Positions 17,408 through 28,016 of a stretch of 64,000 nucleotides of DNA are shown one piece after another. The translations under genes and the position numbers were made by a program. The notes below the pieces were generated by a model. That model did not search any database. It saw nothing but the letters and a program-made list of their open reading frames with translations, and was not told the origin of the DNA. The stretch covers positions 33,534 to 97,533 of the forward strand of contig VGXM01000008.1 in the NCBI GenBank assembly GCA_016873295.1, read 5' to 3'. Source of the stretch: Phycisphaerae bacterium (GTDB taxonomy: Bacteria; Planctomycetota; Phycisphaerae; Phycisphaerales; UBA1924). Position 1 is the first letter of the stretch. Each line of letters begins with the position of its first letter.

Positions 17408-18243
17408 TGTACGCCGCAGGAATCGACGTCGGGAGCACCCAGACCAAGGCCGTCCTGATGGACACGGCCCGGGGCGTGGTGGCGCGCACGCTCATCCCCA
17501 CGGGCGCCAACGTGAAGCAGGCCGGTCAGCGGGCCCTGGACGCCATCGTCGCCGAGGCCGGCGTCCCCCGCCAGAGCGTGGGGTACGTGGTGGGCACCGG
17601 CTACGGGCGCTACAAGATCGAGGCCGGCGACGCCCAGGTCACCGAGATCTCCTGCCACGCCCGCGGGGCCCAGATGGTCTTCCCCCTCACCCGCACCGTC
17701 ATCGACATGGGCGGGCAGGACACCAAGGCCATCAAGGTCGGGCCCGAGGGCAACGTCCTCGACTTCTGCATGAACGACAAGTGCGCCGCGGGCACGGGCC
17801 GCTTCCTCGCCGCCGCCGCCGACGTCCTGGGCCTCACCCTGGACGAGATCGGCGACATCTCGCTGCGCGGCACGCGCCCCATCCGCCTCACCAGCGTCTG
17901 CACCGTCTTCGTCGAGTCCGACATCATGTCCTACATGGCCCAGAAGAAGAAGGTCGAGGACATCCTCGCCGGCGTCCACCAGGCCATCGCCACGCGCACC
18001 ATCAGCCTCGTCCGACGCACGGGCGTGGAGCAGGAGATCACCTTCACGGGCGGCGTGGCCCGCAACATCGGCATGGTCCGCGCGCTCGAGGAGAAGCTCG
18101 GTTCGCGCGTCAACGTCGGGCCCGACTCGCACTACATGGGCGCCCTGGGCGCCGCCCTCTTCGCCGCCGACAAGGTCATCGCGCAGGAGGCCGGCGCCGC
18201 CAAGGTCGTCGGCGAGCCGGTCGCCTGGTCCGACGGGCAGTAA
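17404..18243 (+). CDS. bcrA: Benzoyl-CoA reductase ATPase subunit, BcrA/BadF-like
   Basis: This 279-residue ASKHA ATPase has the phosphate loop DVGSTQTK (8-15), intact GGQDTK (103-108) and cluster-bridging cysteines C127 (NDKCAAGTG) and C166 (TSVCTVF). It pairs with the following BcrD-like subunit to form the electron-activating module that couples ATP hydrolysis to transfer from reduced ferredoxin. It is much shorter than Thauera BcrA and close in size to Bzd-type subunits. It starts at 17404 within the bcrB stop; a second ATG follows immediately. Assignment as the A-like partner rests on the intact GGQDTK and the C-B-A-D order. Confidence 0.84.
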   Translation: MMYAAGIDVGSTQTKAVLMDTARGVVARTLIPTGANVKQAGQRALDAIVAEAGVPRQSVGYVVGTGYGRYKIEAGDAQVTEISCHARGAQMVFPLTRTVIDMGGQDTKAIKVGPEGNVLDFCMNDKCAAGTGRFLAAAADVLGLTLDEIGDISLRGTRPIRLTSVCTVFVESDIMSYMAQKKKVEDILAGVHQAIATRTISLVRRTGVEQEITFTGGVARNIGMVRALEEKLGSRVNVGPDSHYMGALGAALFAADKVIAQEAGAAKVVGEPVAWSDGQ

Positions 18244-18281
18244 CAGACAGTTCGGCCCGCGCAGGGCCAGGGAGCACACCG

Positions 18282-19085
18282 ATGGCGTACATCGCAGGAG
18301 TGGACCTCGGCAGCGGCGGCACCAAAACCGTCATCATCGACGACCAGCGCCGCATCCTCGGCACCGGCAACGCCCGCAGCCAGGCGGATTTCGACGCCGT
18401 CGCCCGCAAGTCGCTCGCGGAGGCCTGCGCCGCCGCCGGCATCGCGCGCGAGCAGGTCGAGTACGTCGCCGCCACCGGGCTGGGACGCTACAGCCTCGAC
18501 GACCGCGACATCCAGATCACCGAGCTCACCTGCGCCGCCCGCGGCGCCCACGCCTTCTTCCCCGAGGCACGCTTCGTCCTGGACATGGGCGCCCAGTGCA
18601 CCCGCGCCCTCTCCCTCCGCGAGGGCGGCAAGGTCAAGGCCTTCCGAACCAACGAGAAGTGCGCCGCCGGCTCGGGCGGGTTCCTCGAACGCGTCGCCCG
18701 CTACCTCGAGGTCCCCCTCGCCGACCTGGGCCGCGTCTCCATGCAGGCCGACGACCCCCAGCCCATCTCCAGCGTCTGCGCCGTCCTCGCCGAGTCCGAG
18801 ATCATCAACCACGTCTCCGAGGGCAAGACCATCCCCAACATCGTCCGCGGAGCCCACAACTCCCTCGCCGAACGCTCCCTCGCCCAGCTCAAGCTCGTCG
18901 GCGTCGACGGCCCCGTGGCGTTCATCGGCGGCGTCGCCCTGCAGCAGGGCATGGTCGAGGCCTGCAAGGAGAAGTTCCGCCAGCCCGTCCTCGTCGCTCA
19001 GCACCCCCTCCACGTCGTCGCCTACGGCGCCGCCCTCCTCGGCCTCACCCGCTGGCAGAAGCGGGCCGCCCCCGCCATGGCCTGA
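18282..19085 (+). CDS. bcrD: Benzoyl-CoA reductase ATPase subunit, BcrD/BadG-like
   Basis: This 267-residue ASKHA ATPase has DLGSGGTK (8-15) and the cluster cysteines C127 (NEKCAAGSG) and C166 (SSVCAVL). The second phosphate motif reads GAQCTR (103-108) instead of GGQDTK. A degenerate motif here is, as I recall, typical of the D-type subunit, as is the segment QADDPQPISSVCAVLAES. The ATG at 18282 is preceded by GGGAG. The 38-bp gap after bcrA contains a small hairpin (GGCCC/GGGCC at 18254-18268). It closes the reductase block. Confidence 0.84.
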   Translation: MAYIAGVDLGSGGTKTVIIDDQRRILGTGNARSQADFDAVARKSLAEACAAAGIAREQVEYVAATGLGRYSLDDRDIQITELTCAARGAHAFFPEARFVLDMGAQCTRALSLREGGKVKAFRTNEKCAAGSGGFLERVARYLEVPLADLGRVSMQADDPQPISSVCAVLAESEIINHVSEGKTIPNIVRGAHNSLAERSLAQLKLVGVDGPVAFIGGVALQQGMVEACKEKFRQPVLVAQHPLHVVAYGAALLGLTRWQKRAAPAMA

Positions 19086-19101
19086 CCCCCACGGAGCCCC
19101 G

Positions 19102-19677
19102 ATGAGCAACACCCGCAGCCTCCGCGAAGAGCACCAGGTCATCCTCAAGGTCCTCGACTGCTTCGAGGTCGCCCTCACGCGGGCCCGGGCCGACGGCGTG
19201 GTCACCAGCGACATCTTCGCCCCCTTCGTCGAGTTCTTCCGCGGCTTCGCCGACCGCTGCCACCACTGCAAGGAGGAGGACGAGCTCTTCCCCTGCCTCA
19301 ACGCCTGCGGAATGCCCCGCGACGTCGGGCCCATCGCCGTCATGCTCCACGAGCACCGCGTCGGGCGGGCCCACGTCCGCGCCATCGCCGAGAGCCTCCC
19401 CGCCGCCGACGACGCCGACGCCGCCGCACGCCAGGCCGTCCTCCAGCACGGCTTCGCCTTCCTCGAGATGCTCCGCAACCACATCTTCAAGGAGGACCAC
19501 GTGCTCTTCGACATGGCCGACCAGATGGTGGAGGGCTCCGCCGCCGCCGCACTCGCCGACGCCTACCGCGCCCGCGAGGTGAGCCCGGACTACCAGCAAA
19601 CCCACGACCGCTGCGCCCGCATCGCCCGCGAGCTCCGGGAGCGGTACGGGTCGGCGGCGCGCGGCACGTCGCCATGA
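19102..19677 (+). CDS. Hemerythrin-domain protein
   Basis: This 191-residue four-helix-bundle protein has spaced putative di-iron ligands: H11, H54/H55 with E59 (HHCKEEDE), H83/H85 (HEHRVGRAH), H127 and H133 (RNHIFKEDH). It has no fused domain, membrane segment or signal peptide. Hemerythrins bind oxygen or act in redox sensing and iron handling. Directly behind the extremely oxygen-sensitive benzoyl-CoA reductase genes it may scavenge or sense oxygen; that role is inference. It starts 16 bp after bcrD and overlaps xdhC by 4 bp, so it is part of the same operon. Confidence 0.85.
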   Translation: MSNTRSLREEHQVILKVLDCFEVALTRARADGVVTSDIFAPFVEFFRGFADRCHHCKEEDELFPCLNACGMPRDVGPIAVMLHEHRVGRAHVRAIAESLPAADDADAAARQAVLQHGFAFLEMLRNHIFKEDHVLFDMADQMVEGSAAAALADAYRAREVSPDYQQTHDRCARIARELRERYGSAARGTSP

Positions 19678-20618
19678 TCCGCCCGGCGGACCAGCTCCTC
19701 GCCCTGGCCTCCGCAACCCTCGCCGAGGGCCGACGCGCCGCCCTCTGCCTGGTCCTCTCCGCCCGCGGCTCGACCCCCCAGCCCGCCGGCGCCGCCATGG
19801 TCGTCGCCGAGTCCGGCGCCACCGCCGGAACCATCGGCGGCGGCTGCGTCGAGGCCGAGGTCCGCCGCGCCGCACTCCTCTCCATCCACGAGGCCCGCGG
19901 CCGCACCCTCACCCTCCGCCTCGACCACGACTACGGCTGGGACGACGGGCTGATCTGCGGCGGCACGATGCACGTCGCCGTGGGACTCCTCGACGACCGC
20001 GACGCCATCAACCGTGCCCGCGCCGACGTGGCCCAGGGGCGGCCCGCGCGGGTCGAGTTCGCCGCCGATCCGGCTCCGGGCGCCCCGCGCCACGCCCTGG
20101 TCCTGCCCCCGCCGCAGCGCCTGCTCGTCGCGGGCGCCGGGCACATCGGGCTGGCGCTGGCGCGTCTCGCCATCCCGCTGGACTTCGACGTGGTTGTGTT
20201 CGACGATCGCGCCGACCTGCTCGCGCGGGCCGCCGCACTCGGCGCCGCCACCCGCCCGGGCCCCATCGCCGACGCGCTCGCCGCCGAGCCGATCGACCCC
20301 CGGACCTCGTGCGTCATCGTCACGCGCGGGCACCGCCACGATCAGTCGGCCCTCCGCGCGGTCCTCCGCCGCGGCGCGGCCTACGTGGGCATGATCGGCA
20401 GCCGACGCAAGGTCCTGGTCATCAGGCGGGAACTGGCCCGCCTGGGCGTCCCCGCCGAGTCGCTCGCCAGCGTGCACGCGCCGATCGGTCTGGACATCGG
20501 CGCCCGCACCGTCGAGGAGATCGCCCTCGCCATCGCCGCCCAACTCGTCCAGGTGCGTGCCGCCCTCGCCGGCCCGGGCCCCGCCCCAGCACGCCCCGCC
20601 GCCACCGTCGCCGGGTGA
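19674..20618 (+). CDS. xdhC: XdhC/CoxI-family molybdenum hydroxylase maturation factor
   Basis: This 314-residue protein has the two expected parts. The XdhC/CoxI domain includes RGSTPQPAGAAMVV and TIGGGCVEAEV in the first 65 residues. A Rossmann-like C-terminal domain follows, with VAGAGHIGLALA, TRGHRHDQSALR and MIGSRRK. The family binds molybdenum cofactor and helps insert its sulfurated form into xanthine dehydrogenase-type enzymes. Its presence predicts a functional Mo hydroxylase nearby, consistent with the FAD subunit at the left edge. It overlaps the hemerythrin gene by 4 bp. Confidence 0.9.
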   Translation: MIRPADQLLALASATLAEGRRAALCLVLSARGSTPQPAGAAMVVAESGATAGTIGGGCVEAEVRRAALLSIHEARGRTLTLRLDHDYGWDDGLICGGTMHVAVGLLDDRDAINRARADVAQGRPARVEFAADPAPGAPRHALVLPPPQRLLVAGAGHIGLALARLAIPLDFDVVVFDDRADLLARAAALGAATRPGPIADALAAEPIDPRTSCVIVTRGHRHDQSALRAVLRRGAAYVGMIGSRRKVLVIRRELARLGVPAESLASVHAPIGLDIGARTVEEIALAIAAQLVQVRAALAGPGPAPARPAATVAG

Positions 20619-20621
20619 TCC

Positions 20622-21275
20622 ATGCGCACCGTGGGCCTGCTCCTCGCCGCCGGACAGGGCTCGCGCATGGGCCGCCTCAAGCAACTCATCCCCTTCCCGG
20701 GCCCCGCCGACCCGCCCCTCGTCGCCGTCGCCCACGACGCCATCTCGCCCGCCTGCGGCCCGGTCATCGTTGTCGTCGCCCACGAGGCCGACCGCGTCCT
20801 CGACGCCCTGCGCCCCCGGCACGTCCACGCCGTGCGCATCCAACCGGGGCTCGACATGTCCGAGTCCATCCGCGCCGGCCTTGGCGTGGCCTCACACCTC
20901 TTTCCCCACGCCGACGTCCTCCTCCACCCCGCCGATCACCCCCGCGTCGCCCCCGAGACCCTCCAGTCCCTCCGCGCCGCGCTCGACCGCGACCCGCGCC
21001 GCGCCGTCATCCCCACCCATGCGGGCCGCGGCGGGCACCCCATCCTCATCCCCGCCCACCTCGTCCTCACCCTCTCCCGCGCCGACCTCGCTCAGGGCCT
21101 CGCCGACTTCTGGCGCCGCAATCCCCACCTCTCCACCCGCCTCCCCGTCCCCGACCCCGGCGTGTGCGCCGACCTTGACCGTCCCGCGGACCTGGCCGCG
21201 GCTGACGCGGCCACCCCGAGCCAGTCCACTCCGCCCCGGCCCGAAGACCCTTGCTCAGGTCCGGAAACAAGTTGA
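20622..21275 (+). CDS. mocA: MobA-like nucleotidyltransferase (MocA-type molybdenum cofactor cytidylyltransferase)
   Basis: This 217-residue NTP-transferase has the N-terminal signature LLLAAGQGSRMGRLKQL and the metal-binding HPADHP segment. MocA-type proteins attach CMP to molybdopterin for the xanthine dehydrogenase family. It lies 3 bp after xdhC, as is common for Mo-hydroxylase clusters, and is the last gene of the aromatic operon. A Pro/Ser/Thr-rich tail of about 30 residues is unremarkable. MobA proper (GMP-transferring) is less likely given the XdhC neighbour. Confidence 0.85.
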   Translation: MRTVGLLLAAGQGSRMGRLKQLIPFPGPADPPLVAVAHDAISPACGPVIVVVAHEADRVLDALRPRHVHAVRIQPGLDMSESIRAGLGVASHLFPHADVLLHPADHPRVAPETLQSLRAALDRDPRRAVIPTHAGRGGHPILIPAHLVLTLSRADLAQGLADFWRRNPHLSTRLPVPDPGVCADLDRPADLAAADAATPSQSTPPRPEDPCSGPETS

Positions 21276-21346
21276 TCAGAGGGAATCAATCGGCGCAGCC
21301 GAGCCGCCGCTTCGCCGGTCCCTGATAATCGTCGATCACGACGGCC

Positions 21347-24040
<2,694 letters not shown>

Positions 24041-24058
24041 GGCCCGTCCGGCCTCCGC

Positions 24059-24076
24059 CGACGCCACGCGGCGTCG
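24059..24076 (+). terminator. Hairpin after the hybrid kinase gene
   Basis: CGACGCC (24059-24065) and GGCGTCG (24070-24076) can pair with a 4-nt loop, 19 bp after the stop codon. No T-run follows, so intrinsic termination is unproven; GC-rich genomes often lack the T-run. Confidence 0.35.
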
Positions 24077-24097
24077 GGAACTACGCTCCCCCCGCCC

Positions 24098-25726
24098 ATG
24101 CCCAGCCCGAAGCGGTTGCCCGTTGAGTTTCCCTACCCGCACTTCATGGCGTTCGCTCCGCTCGACGCCTGGGCCCGCCTCCTCCTCCGCCCGCTCGCCC
24201 TCCCCGGCCCCCGATACTGGCCCCGCCTGGCCTTCGCCCTCTTCACCTCCACGATCGGGACGCTGCTCACGCTCCCGGAACGGGCCATCCTCTTCCCCCT
24301 CCTCGCGCTCGCCCGCGCGCGCTCGAAGGCGCGGATCGACCACCGCCCCGGCGTCGTCGTGATCCTGGGGTACGCCCGCTCCGGCACCACCCACCTTCAC
24401 TACCTCCTTTCCTGCGACCGCCAGTTCCTCACGCCGCGCTGGGCCCAGTGCCTGGCCCCACAGGGCTTTGCCCTCAGTTGGACGTTCCTGCGGCTGTTCC
24501 TCGTGCCCTTCATGAGCAACAAGCGCCTGATGGACGACATGGCGTTCGGTCCGGAGTGGCCGGCGGAGGACGAGTTCGCCGTCAACAACTGGTGCGCGGC
24601 GTCGGGGATCCCGGGTCGGCTGGTCCTGCCGCGGCTGCATGCGCACTACCGGCGCTTCCACTTCCTGCGCGGGCTGTCGGGGGCGGAGCACCGGCGCTGG
24701 CGCGCGCACGAGTGGGCGTTTCTCAAGAAGCTGACGTGGCTGGCCCGGGGCCGCCGCCTGCTGCTCAAGAGCCCGAGCCACACGGCCCGGGTGGGCGAGC
24801 TGGCGGAGCTGTTCGCCCCCGCCGAGGCGGGCGAGGGCCCCAAGTTCATCCACATCTCGCGCCCGCCCGACGCGGTCGTGCGCTCGAACGTGTCGATGCT
24901 GACGCGGGCCCGCGTCTACCACCTCCAGCCCGGGCCCGAGCCGGCCCAGATCGAGGAGAGCATCACCGCCGAGCTGGCGGAGACGTCGGGGGCGTACGGG
25001 GAGCAGGCGAGGCGGCTGCCGCCCGGGTCGCTGGTCGAGATGCGCTACCAGGACCTGATCGCCGACCCGATCGGCGAACTCAAGCGCACGTACCGCGAAC
25101 TGGGGCTGCGCTGGAGCGACGATTTCGAGGCGCGGCTGGTGCGGTACCTGCACAGCGTCAAGGCCTACCGGGCGGCGCACGGGGGCGAACAGCGCCTGGC
25201 GGGCTCGGGCCCGCTGGACCCGCGCCTGGCGCCGCTCGTCGCGGAGTACGGGCACGACCGGCCCGTGCGCGCCAAGGCGGAGTTGCCTCCGCTGCCGGCG
25301 TCGGCCCGGGCCCGCGGGCCGCGGACGGTGCTGGCGGGCGCGGTGCTGACCGTCCTGGCGGTGCTGCTGGGGGGCGCGTGGGTCGCGCTGGCGTCGCTGG
25401 TGGGCGATCGGATGGACACGTTCGTGTGGGCGGTGGGGGTGGCGCTGGGGCTGACGGGGATGGCGGTGTCGCGGGTGGGGTCGGCGCGGCTGGGGATGTG
25501 GGCGGCGGGGCTGACCCTGGGCGTCATGCTGGGGGTGGCGGCCCCGAACACGCGGGTGGTGAACTACGGGCACAAGCCCTGGGCGCACATCCACGTGCGG
25601 GACGAACTCGTGCCGACGACGGTGAACCAGCTCACGACGGGGATGACGCTCTTCTGGGGGCTGATGGGATGCCTGTCGGCGTACCGCATCGCGTCGAGGC
25701 GGCAACTGCACCCGGACAAGTCGTGA
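24098..25726 (+). CDS. Sulfotransferase-family protein with C-terminal membrane domain
   Basis: Of 542 residues, about 1-400 form a PAPS-dependent sulfotransferase domain. The 5'-phosphosulfate loop is GYARSGTTHLHYLL near 90-103 and the 3'-phosphate segment HISRPPDAVVRSNVSM lies near 250-265. The C-terminal part (about 405-535) contains several hydrophobic stretches, such as TVLAGAVLTVLAVLLGGAWV, and is probably membrane-embedded. The N-terminal region also has a hydrophobic helix near 45-70. The acceptor, perhaps a lipid or glycan, cannot be told from sequence. No ribosome site is evident at the ATG. Wobble composition changes from C-rich to G-rich inside the gene near 24.6 kb. Confidence 0.82.
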   Translation: MPSPKRLPVEFPYPHFMAFAPLDAWARLLLRPLALPGPRYWPRLAFALFTSTIGTLLTLPERAILFPLLALARARSKARIDHRPGVVVILGYARSGTTHLHYLLSCDRQFLTPRWAQCLAPQGFALSWTFLRLFLVPFMSNKRLMDDMAFGPEWPAEDEFAVNNWCAASGIPGRLVLPRLHAHYRRFHFLRGLSGAEHRRWRAHEWAFLKKLTWLARGRRLLLKSPSHTARVGELAELFAPAEAGEGPKFIHISRPPDAVVRSNVSMLTRARVYHLQPGPEPAQIEESITAELAETSGAYGEQARRLPPGSLVEMRYQDLIADPIGELKRTYRELGLRWSDDFEARLVRYLHSVKAYRAAHGGEQRLAGSGPLDPRLAPLVAEYGHDRPVRAKAELPPLPASARARGPRTVLAGAVLTVLAVLLGGAWVALASLVGDRMDTFVWAVGVALGLTGMAVSRVGSARLGMWAAGLTLGVMLGVAAPNTRVVNYGHKPWAHIHVRDELVPTTVNQLTTGMTLFWGLMGCLSAYRIASRRQLHPDKS

Positions 25727-25727
25727 A

Positions 25728-25753
25728 CGGGAGCCGGGGGAGAGAGGCTCCCG
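25728..25753. terminator. Hairpin between convergent genes
   Basis: CGGGAGCC (25728-25735) and GGCTCCCG (25746-25753) form a perfect 8-bp stem with a 10-nt loop directly after the sulfotransferase stop. The facing minus-strand gene ends 70 bp further on, so the hairpin could end transcription from the left. No T-tract is present. Confidence 0.45.
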
Positions 25754-25822
25754 GGATTCGCTCGCGGACTCGCTGATCCCGGGCGTGGGCGCACGGATGC
25801 GCTGATCGTGGGCGGGGGCGGG

Positions 25823-27223
25823 TCAGAGTTCGATGGTCTCGCCCAGCCCTGGGGCCTGGACGTTGAATCCGAATCGTTGGGCGAGGGCGGAGGCGAGGGC
25901 GGCGCGGGGCTTGTCTTCGCCGTGGTTGAGGAGGAAGCGCGGGTTTGCGCCCTTGAAGTGGGAGGTCCATTCGAGGAGGCCGGACTGGCCCGCGTGGGCG
26001 GAGAACCCGCCGAGGGTGTGGATTTCGGCGCGGACGGCGATGGGGTCGCCCCAGATGCGGATGGCGGGGGCCTTGTCGACGAGTTGTCGGCCGCGGGATC
26101 CCGAGGGCTGATAGCCCACGATCATGACGTGGACGCCCTTGCGCCAGACGTTGTGTCGCAGGTGGTGCAGGATGCGGCCGCCGGTGCACATGCCTGAGCC
26201 GGCGATGATGACCGCGGCGCCCTCCAGGTCATTGAGCCGGCGCGAGTCGTCGGGCGTGGGCGTGAGCGTCAGGTTCTCGGGGTAGAGGGGCTGCTGCCCG
26301 GCGGCGGCGGCCTTGCGCGTGTCGGCGTCGAGGAAGTCGAGGTATCGGCGGTGCAGGTCGAGGGCCTCGATGGCCATCGGGCTGTCGAGGAAGACCGGGA
26401 AGACGGGCACGCGGTTGCCGCGGGACAGGATGCCGAGCTGGTACACGAGCTGCTGGGCCCGCCCGACGGCGAAGGAGGGGATGAGCACCTTCTCCCTGTC
26501 CCAGACGGCGTCCTTGATGATGGACTCGAACTCGGCGAGGGTCCGGTCGAAGGAGCGGTGGTCGCGGTCGCCGTAGGTGGATTCGAGGACGACGAGATCG
26601 GCGTCGAGGAGGGTCGTGGGGTCGCGCATGAGGGGCATGCCCCTGGGCCCCAGGTCGCCGGAGAAGACGATGGTGCGTTTGACGGGGGCGTCGATGGTCA
26701 GTTCGACGGAGGCGGCGCCGAGGATGTGCCCGGCGTCGACCATGCGGACGCGGACGCCGTCGGCCACTTCCGTCGCGGCGTCGTATTCGACGGTGCGGAG
26801 GAGGGGCAGGACCTGCTCGACCTCGGCGGAGGTGTAGAGGGGGGTGACGTGGTCGCGTCCGGCGCGTCGGCGTCTGCGGAGGAGCTTGGCGGCGTCCTCC
26901 TCCTGGATCTTGGCCGAGTCGCGGAGCAGGATCGCCGCCAGGGCCGCGGTGGGGCGTGTGCACCAGATGGGGCCCCTGTACCCCTCGCGGGGCAGGAGCG
27001 GGAGGCGTCCGATGTGGTCGATGTGGGCGTGGGTGAGGACGACGGCGTTGAGCCGCTTGGCGCCGCCCGAGGCGAGGGGGGCGGGCAGGCGTCGGTTGCG
27101 GCGGTCGGCCAAGTCCGAGCCCTGGTGCATGCCGAAGTCGACGAGGACGCGGGCGGCGGCGGTGTCGACGAGGGTGCAGGAGCCGGTGACTTCGCCCGCC
27201 GCACCGTGGAAGTGGAGCTTCAC
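25823..27223 (-). CDS. MBL-fold beta-CASP metallohydrolase (RNA/nucleic-acid processing type)
   Basis: This protein of about 466 residues has the metallo-beta-lactamase signature HTHAHIDH, a later metal His in the segment DAGHILGAAS, SGDLG, and beta-CASP features FAVGRAQ and GSGMCTGGR plus the C-terminal SAHAGQ motif. The family includes CPSF73-like and bacterial RNA-maturation exonucleases. A zinc-dependent ribonuclease is the best guess; the substrate is unknown. The GTG at 27223 starts the conserved KLHFHGAAGEVTGS stretch and leaves 20 bp to pdxH; an ATG at 27271 would overlap pdxH. It probably forms an operon with pdxH. Confidence 0.85.
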   Translation of the reverse strand: MKLHFHGAAGEVTGSCTLVDTAAARVLVDFGMHQGSDLADRRNRRLPAPLASGGAKRLNAVVLTHAHIDHIGRLPLLPREGYRGPIWCTRPTAALAAILLRDSAKIQEEDAAKLLRRRRRAGRDHVTPLYTSAEVEQVLPLLRTVEYDAATEVADGVRVRMVDAGHILGAASVELTIDAPVKRTIVFSGDLGPRGMPLMRDPTTLLDADLVVLESTYGDRDHRSFDRTLAEFESIIKDAVWDREKVLIPSFAVGRAQQLVYQLGILSRGNRVPVFPVFLDSPMAIEALDLHRRYLDFLDADTRKAAAAGQQPLYPENLTLTPTPDDSRRLNDLEGAAVIIAGSGMCTGGRILHHLRHNVWRKGVHVMIVGYQPSGSRGRQLVDKAPAIRIWGDPIAVRAEIHTLGGFSAHAGQSGLLEWTSHFKGANPRFLLNHGEDKPRAALASALAQRFGFNVQAPGLGETIEL

Positions 27224-27243
27224 CGGGGGGATTCCGATCGTGT

Positions 27244-27930
27244 TCAGGGCTGGAGGCGTTGCCCGGCCCATGGGCCGACGGGATCGACCGAGCGCTGCCA
27301 GCGGGCGCGGTCGTGGAGGCGACCGCCGCCGCCCACCCAGAGTTCGACGGCGTCGAGGTGGACCTGGTACCCGCCCCAGTAGGGGGGTCGCGGGATGGTG
27401 GGCCCGGCCCGGTTGGCGAGCACGTCGAGTGCGCTCACGCCGAAGCGGTCCATGGCGCGGCGCAGGGCACGGAGGAGGTCGGTGCGTGCGGCGAGGGGCC
27501 GGCTCTGCTCACTGGCCCAGGCGCCGAGTCGGGCGAGGATGGGGCGCGAGGCGAAGTAGTCGTCGCTGGCCTTCTCGGAGGCCCGTGTCGCGCGCCCCTC
27601 GAAGCGGGCCTGGCGTCCGGCGTCGCCCCAGTGGAAGACGCCGGCGACGCGCGACGTGGCGTCCACCTCGGAGGCCTTGCGGCTGTCGTAGTTCGTGAAG
27701 AAGAGGAGGGCGCCCGCCGCGGGGTCGAGGCCCTTGCAGAGCACGATGCGGGCCGAGGGGCGGCCGTCGGCGGCGACCGTCGCGAGCGTGAAGGCGTCGG
27801 GGTCGGGCGTGTCGGCGGCCTTCCTGGCCTCGTCGAGCCAGCGCGCGAGAGTCGGCATCGGGTCGTCGGGGAGCGGCGTTGGGAGCCCCGCGAGTTCGAG
27901 CAGGCTCTCGAGCGTGGTGGCGACGGACAT
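27244..27930 (-). CDS. pdxH: Pyridoxine/pyridoxamine 5'-phosphate oxidase
   Basis: This 228-residue FMN enzyme oxidises pyridoxine or pyridoxamine phosphate to pyridoxal 5'-phosphate. The FMN-binding core contains SARIVLCKGLD and FFTNYDSRKASEV, the middle has the family segment FHWGDAGRQARFEG, and the C-terminal signature is present as WGGYQVHLDAVELWVGG with the following RLHDR and RW residues. The ATG at 27930 is chosen because GGAGG precedes it, rather than the ATG at 27960. A GATAAT-like box (minus strand near 27950) lies just upstream. Confidence 0.93.
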   Translation of the reverse strand: MSVATTLESLLELAGLPTPLPDDPMPTLARWLDEARKAADTPDPDAFTLATVAADGRPSARIVLCKGLDPAAGALLFFTNYDSRKASEVDATSRVAGVFHWGDAGRQARFEGRATRASEKASDDYFASRPILARLGAWASEQSRPLAARTDLLRALRRAMDRFGVSALDVLANRAGPTIPRPPYWGGYQVHLDAVELWVGGGGRLHDRARWQRSVDPVGPWAGQRLQP

Positions 27931-28016
27931 CGGCCCTCCGGGTCGACTGATTATCGCCACCCCGGGGCGGTGGGCGCGGGCTGGAACGGGGCGCGGAATC
28001 GGCCGATAGGGCGAGC

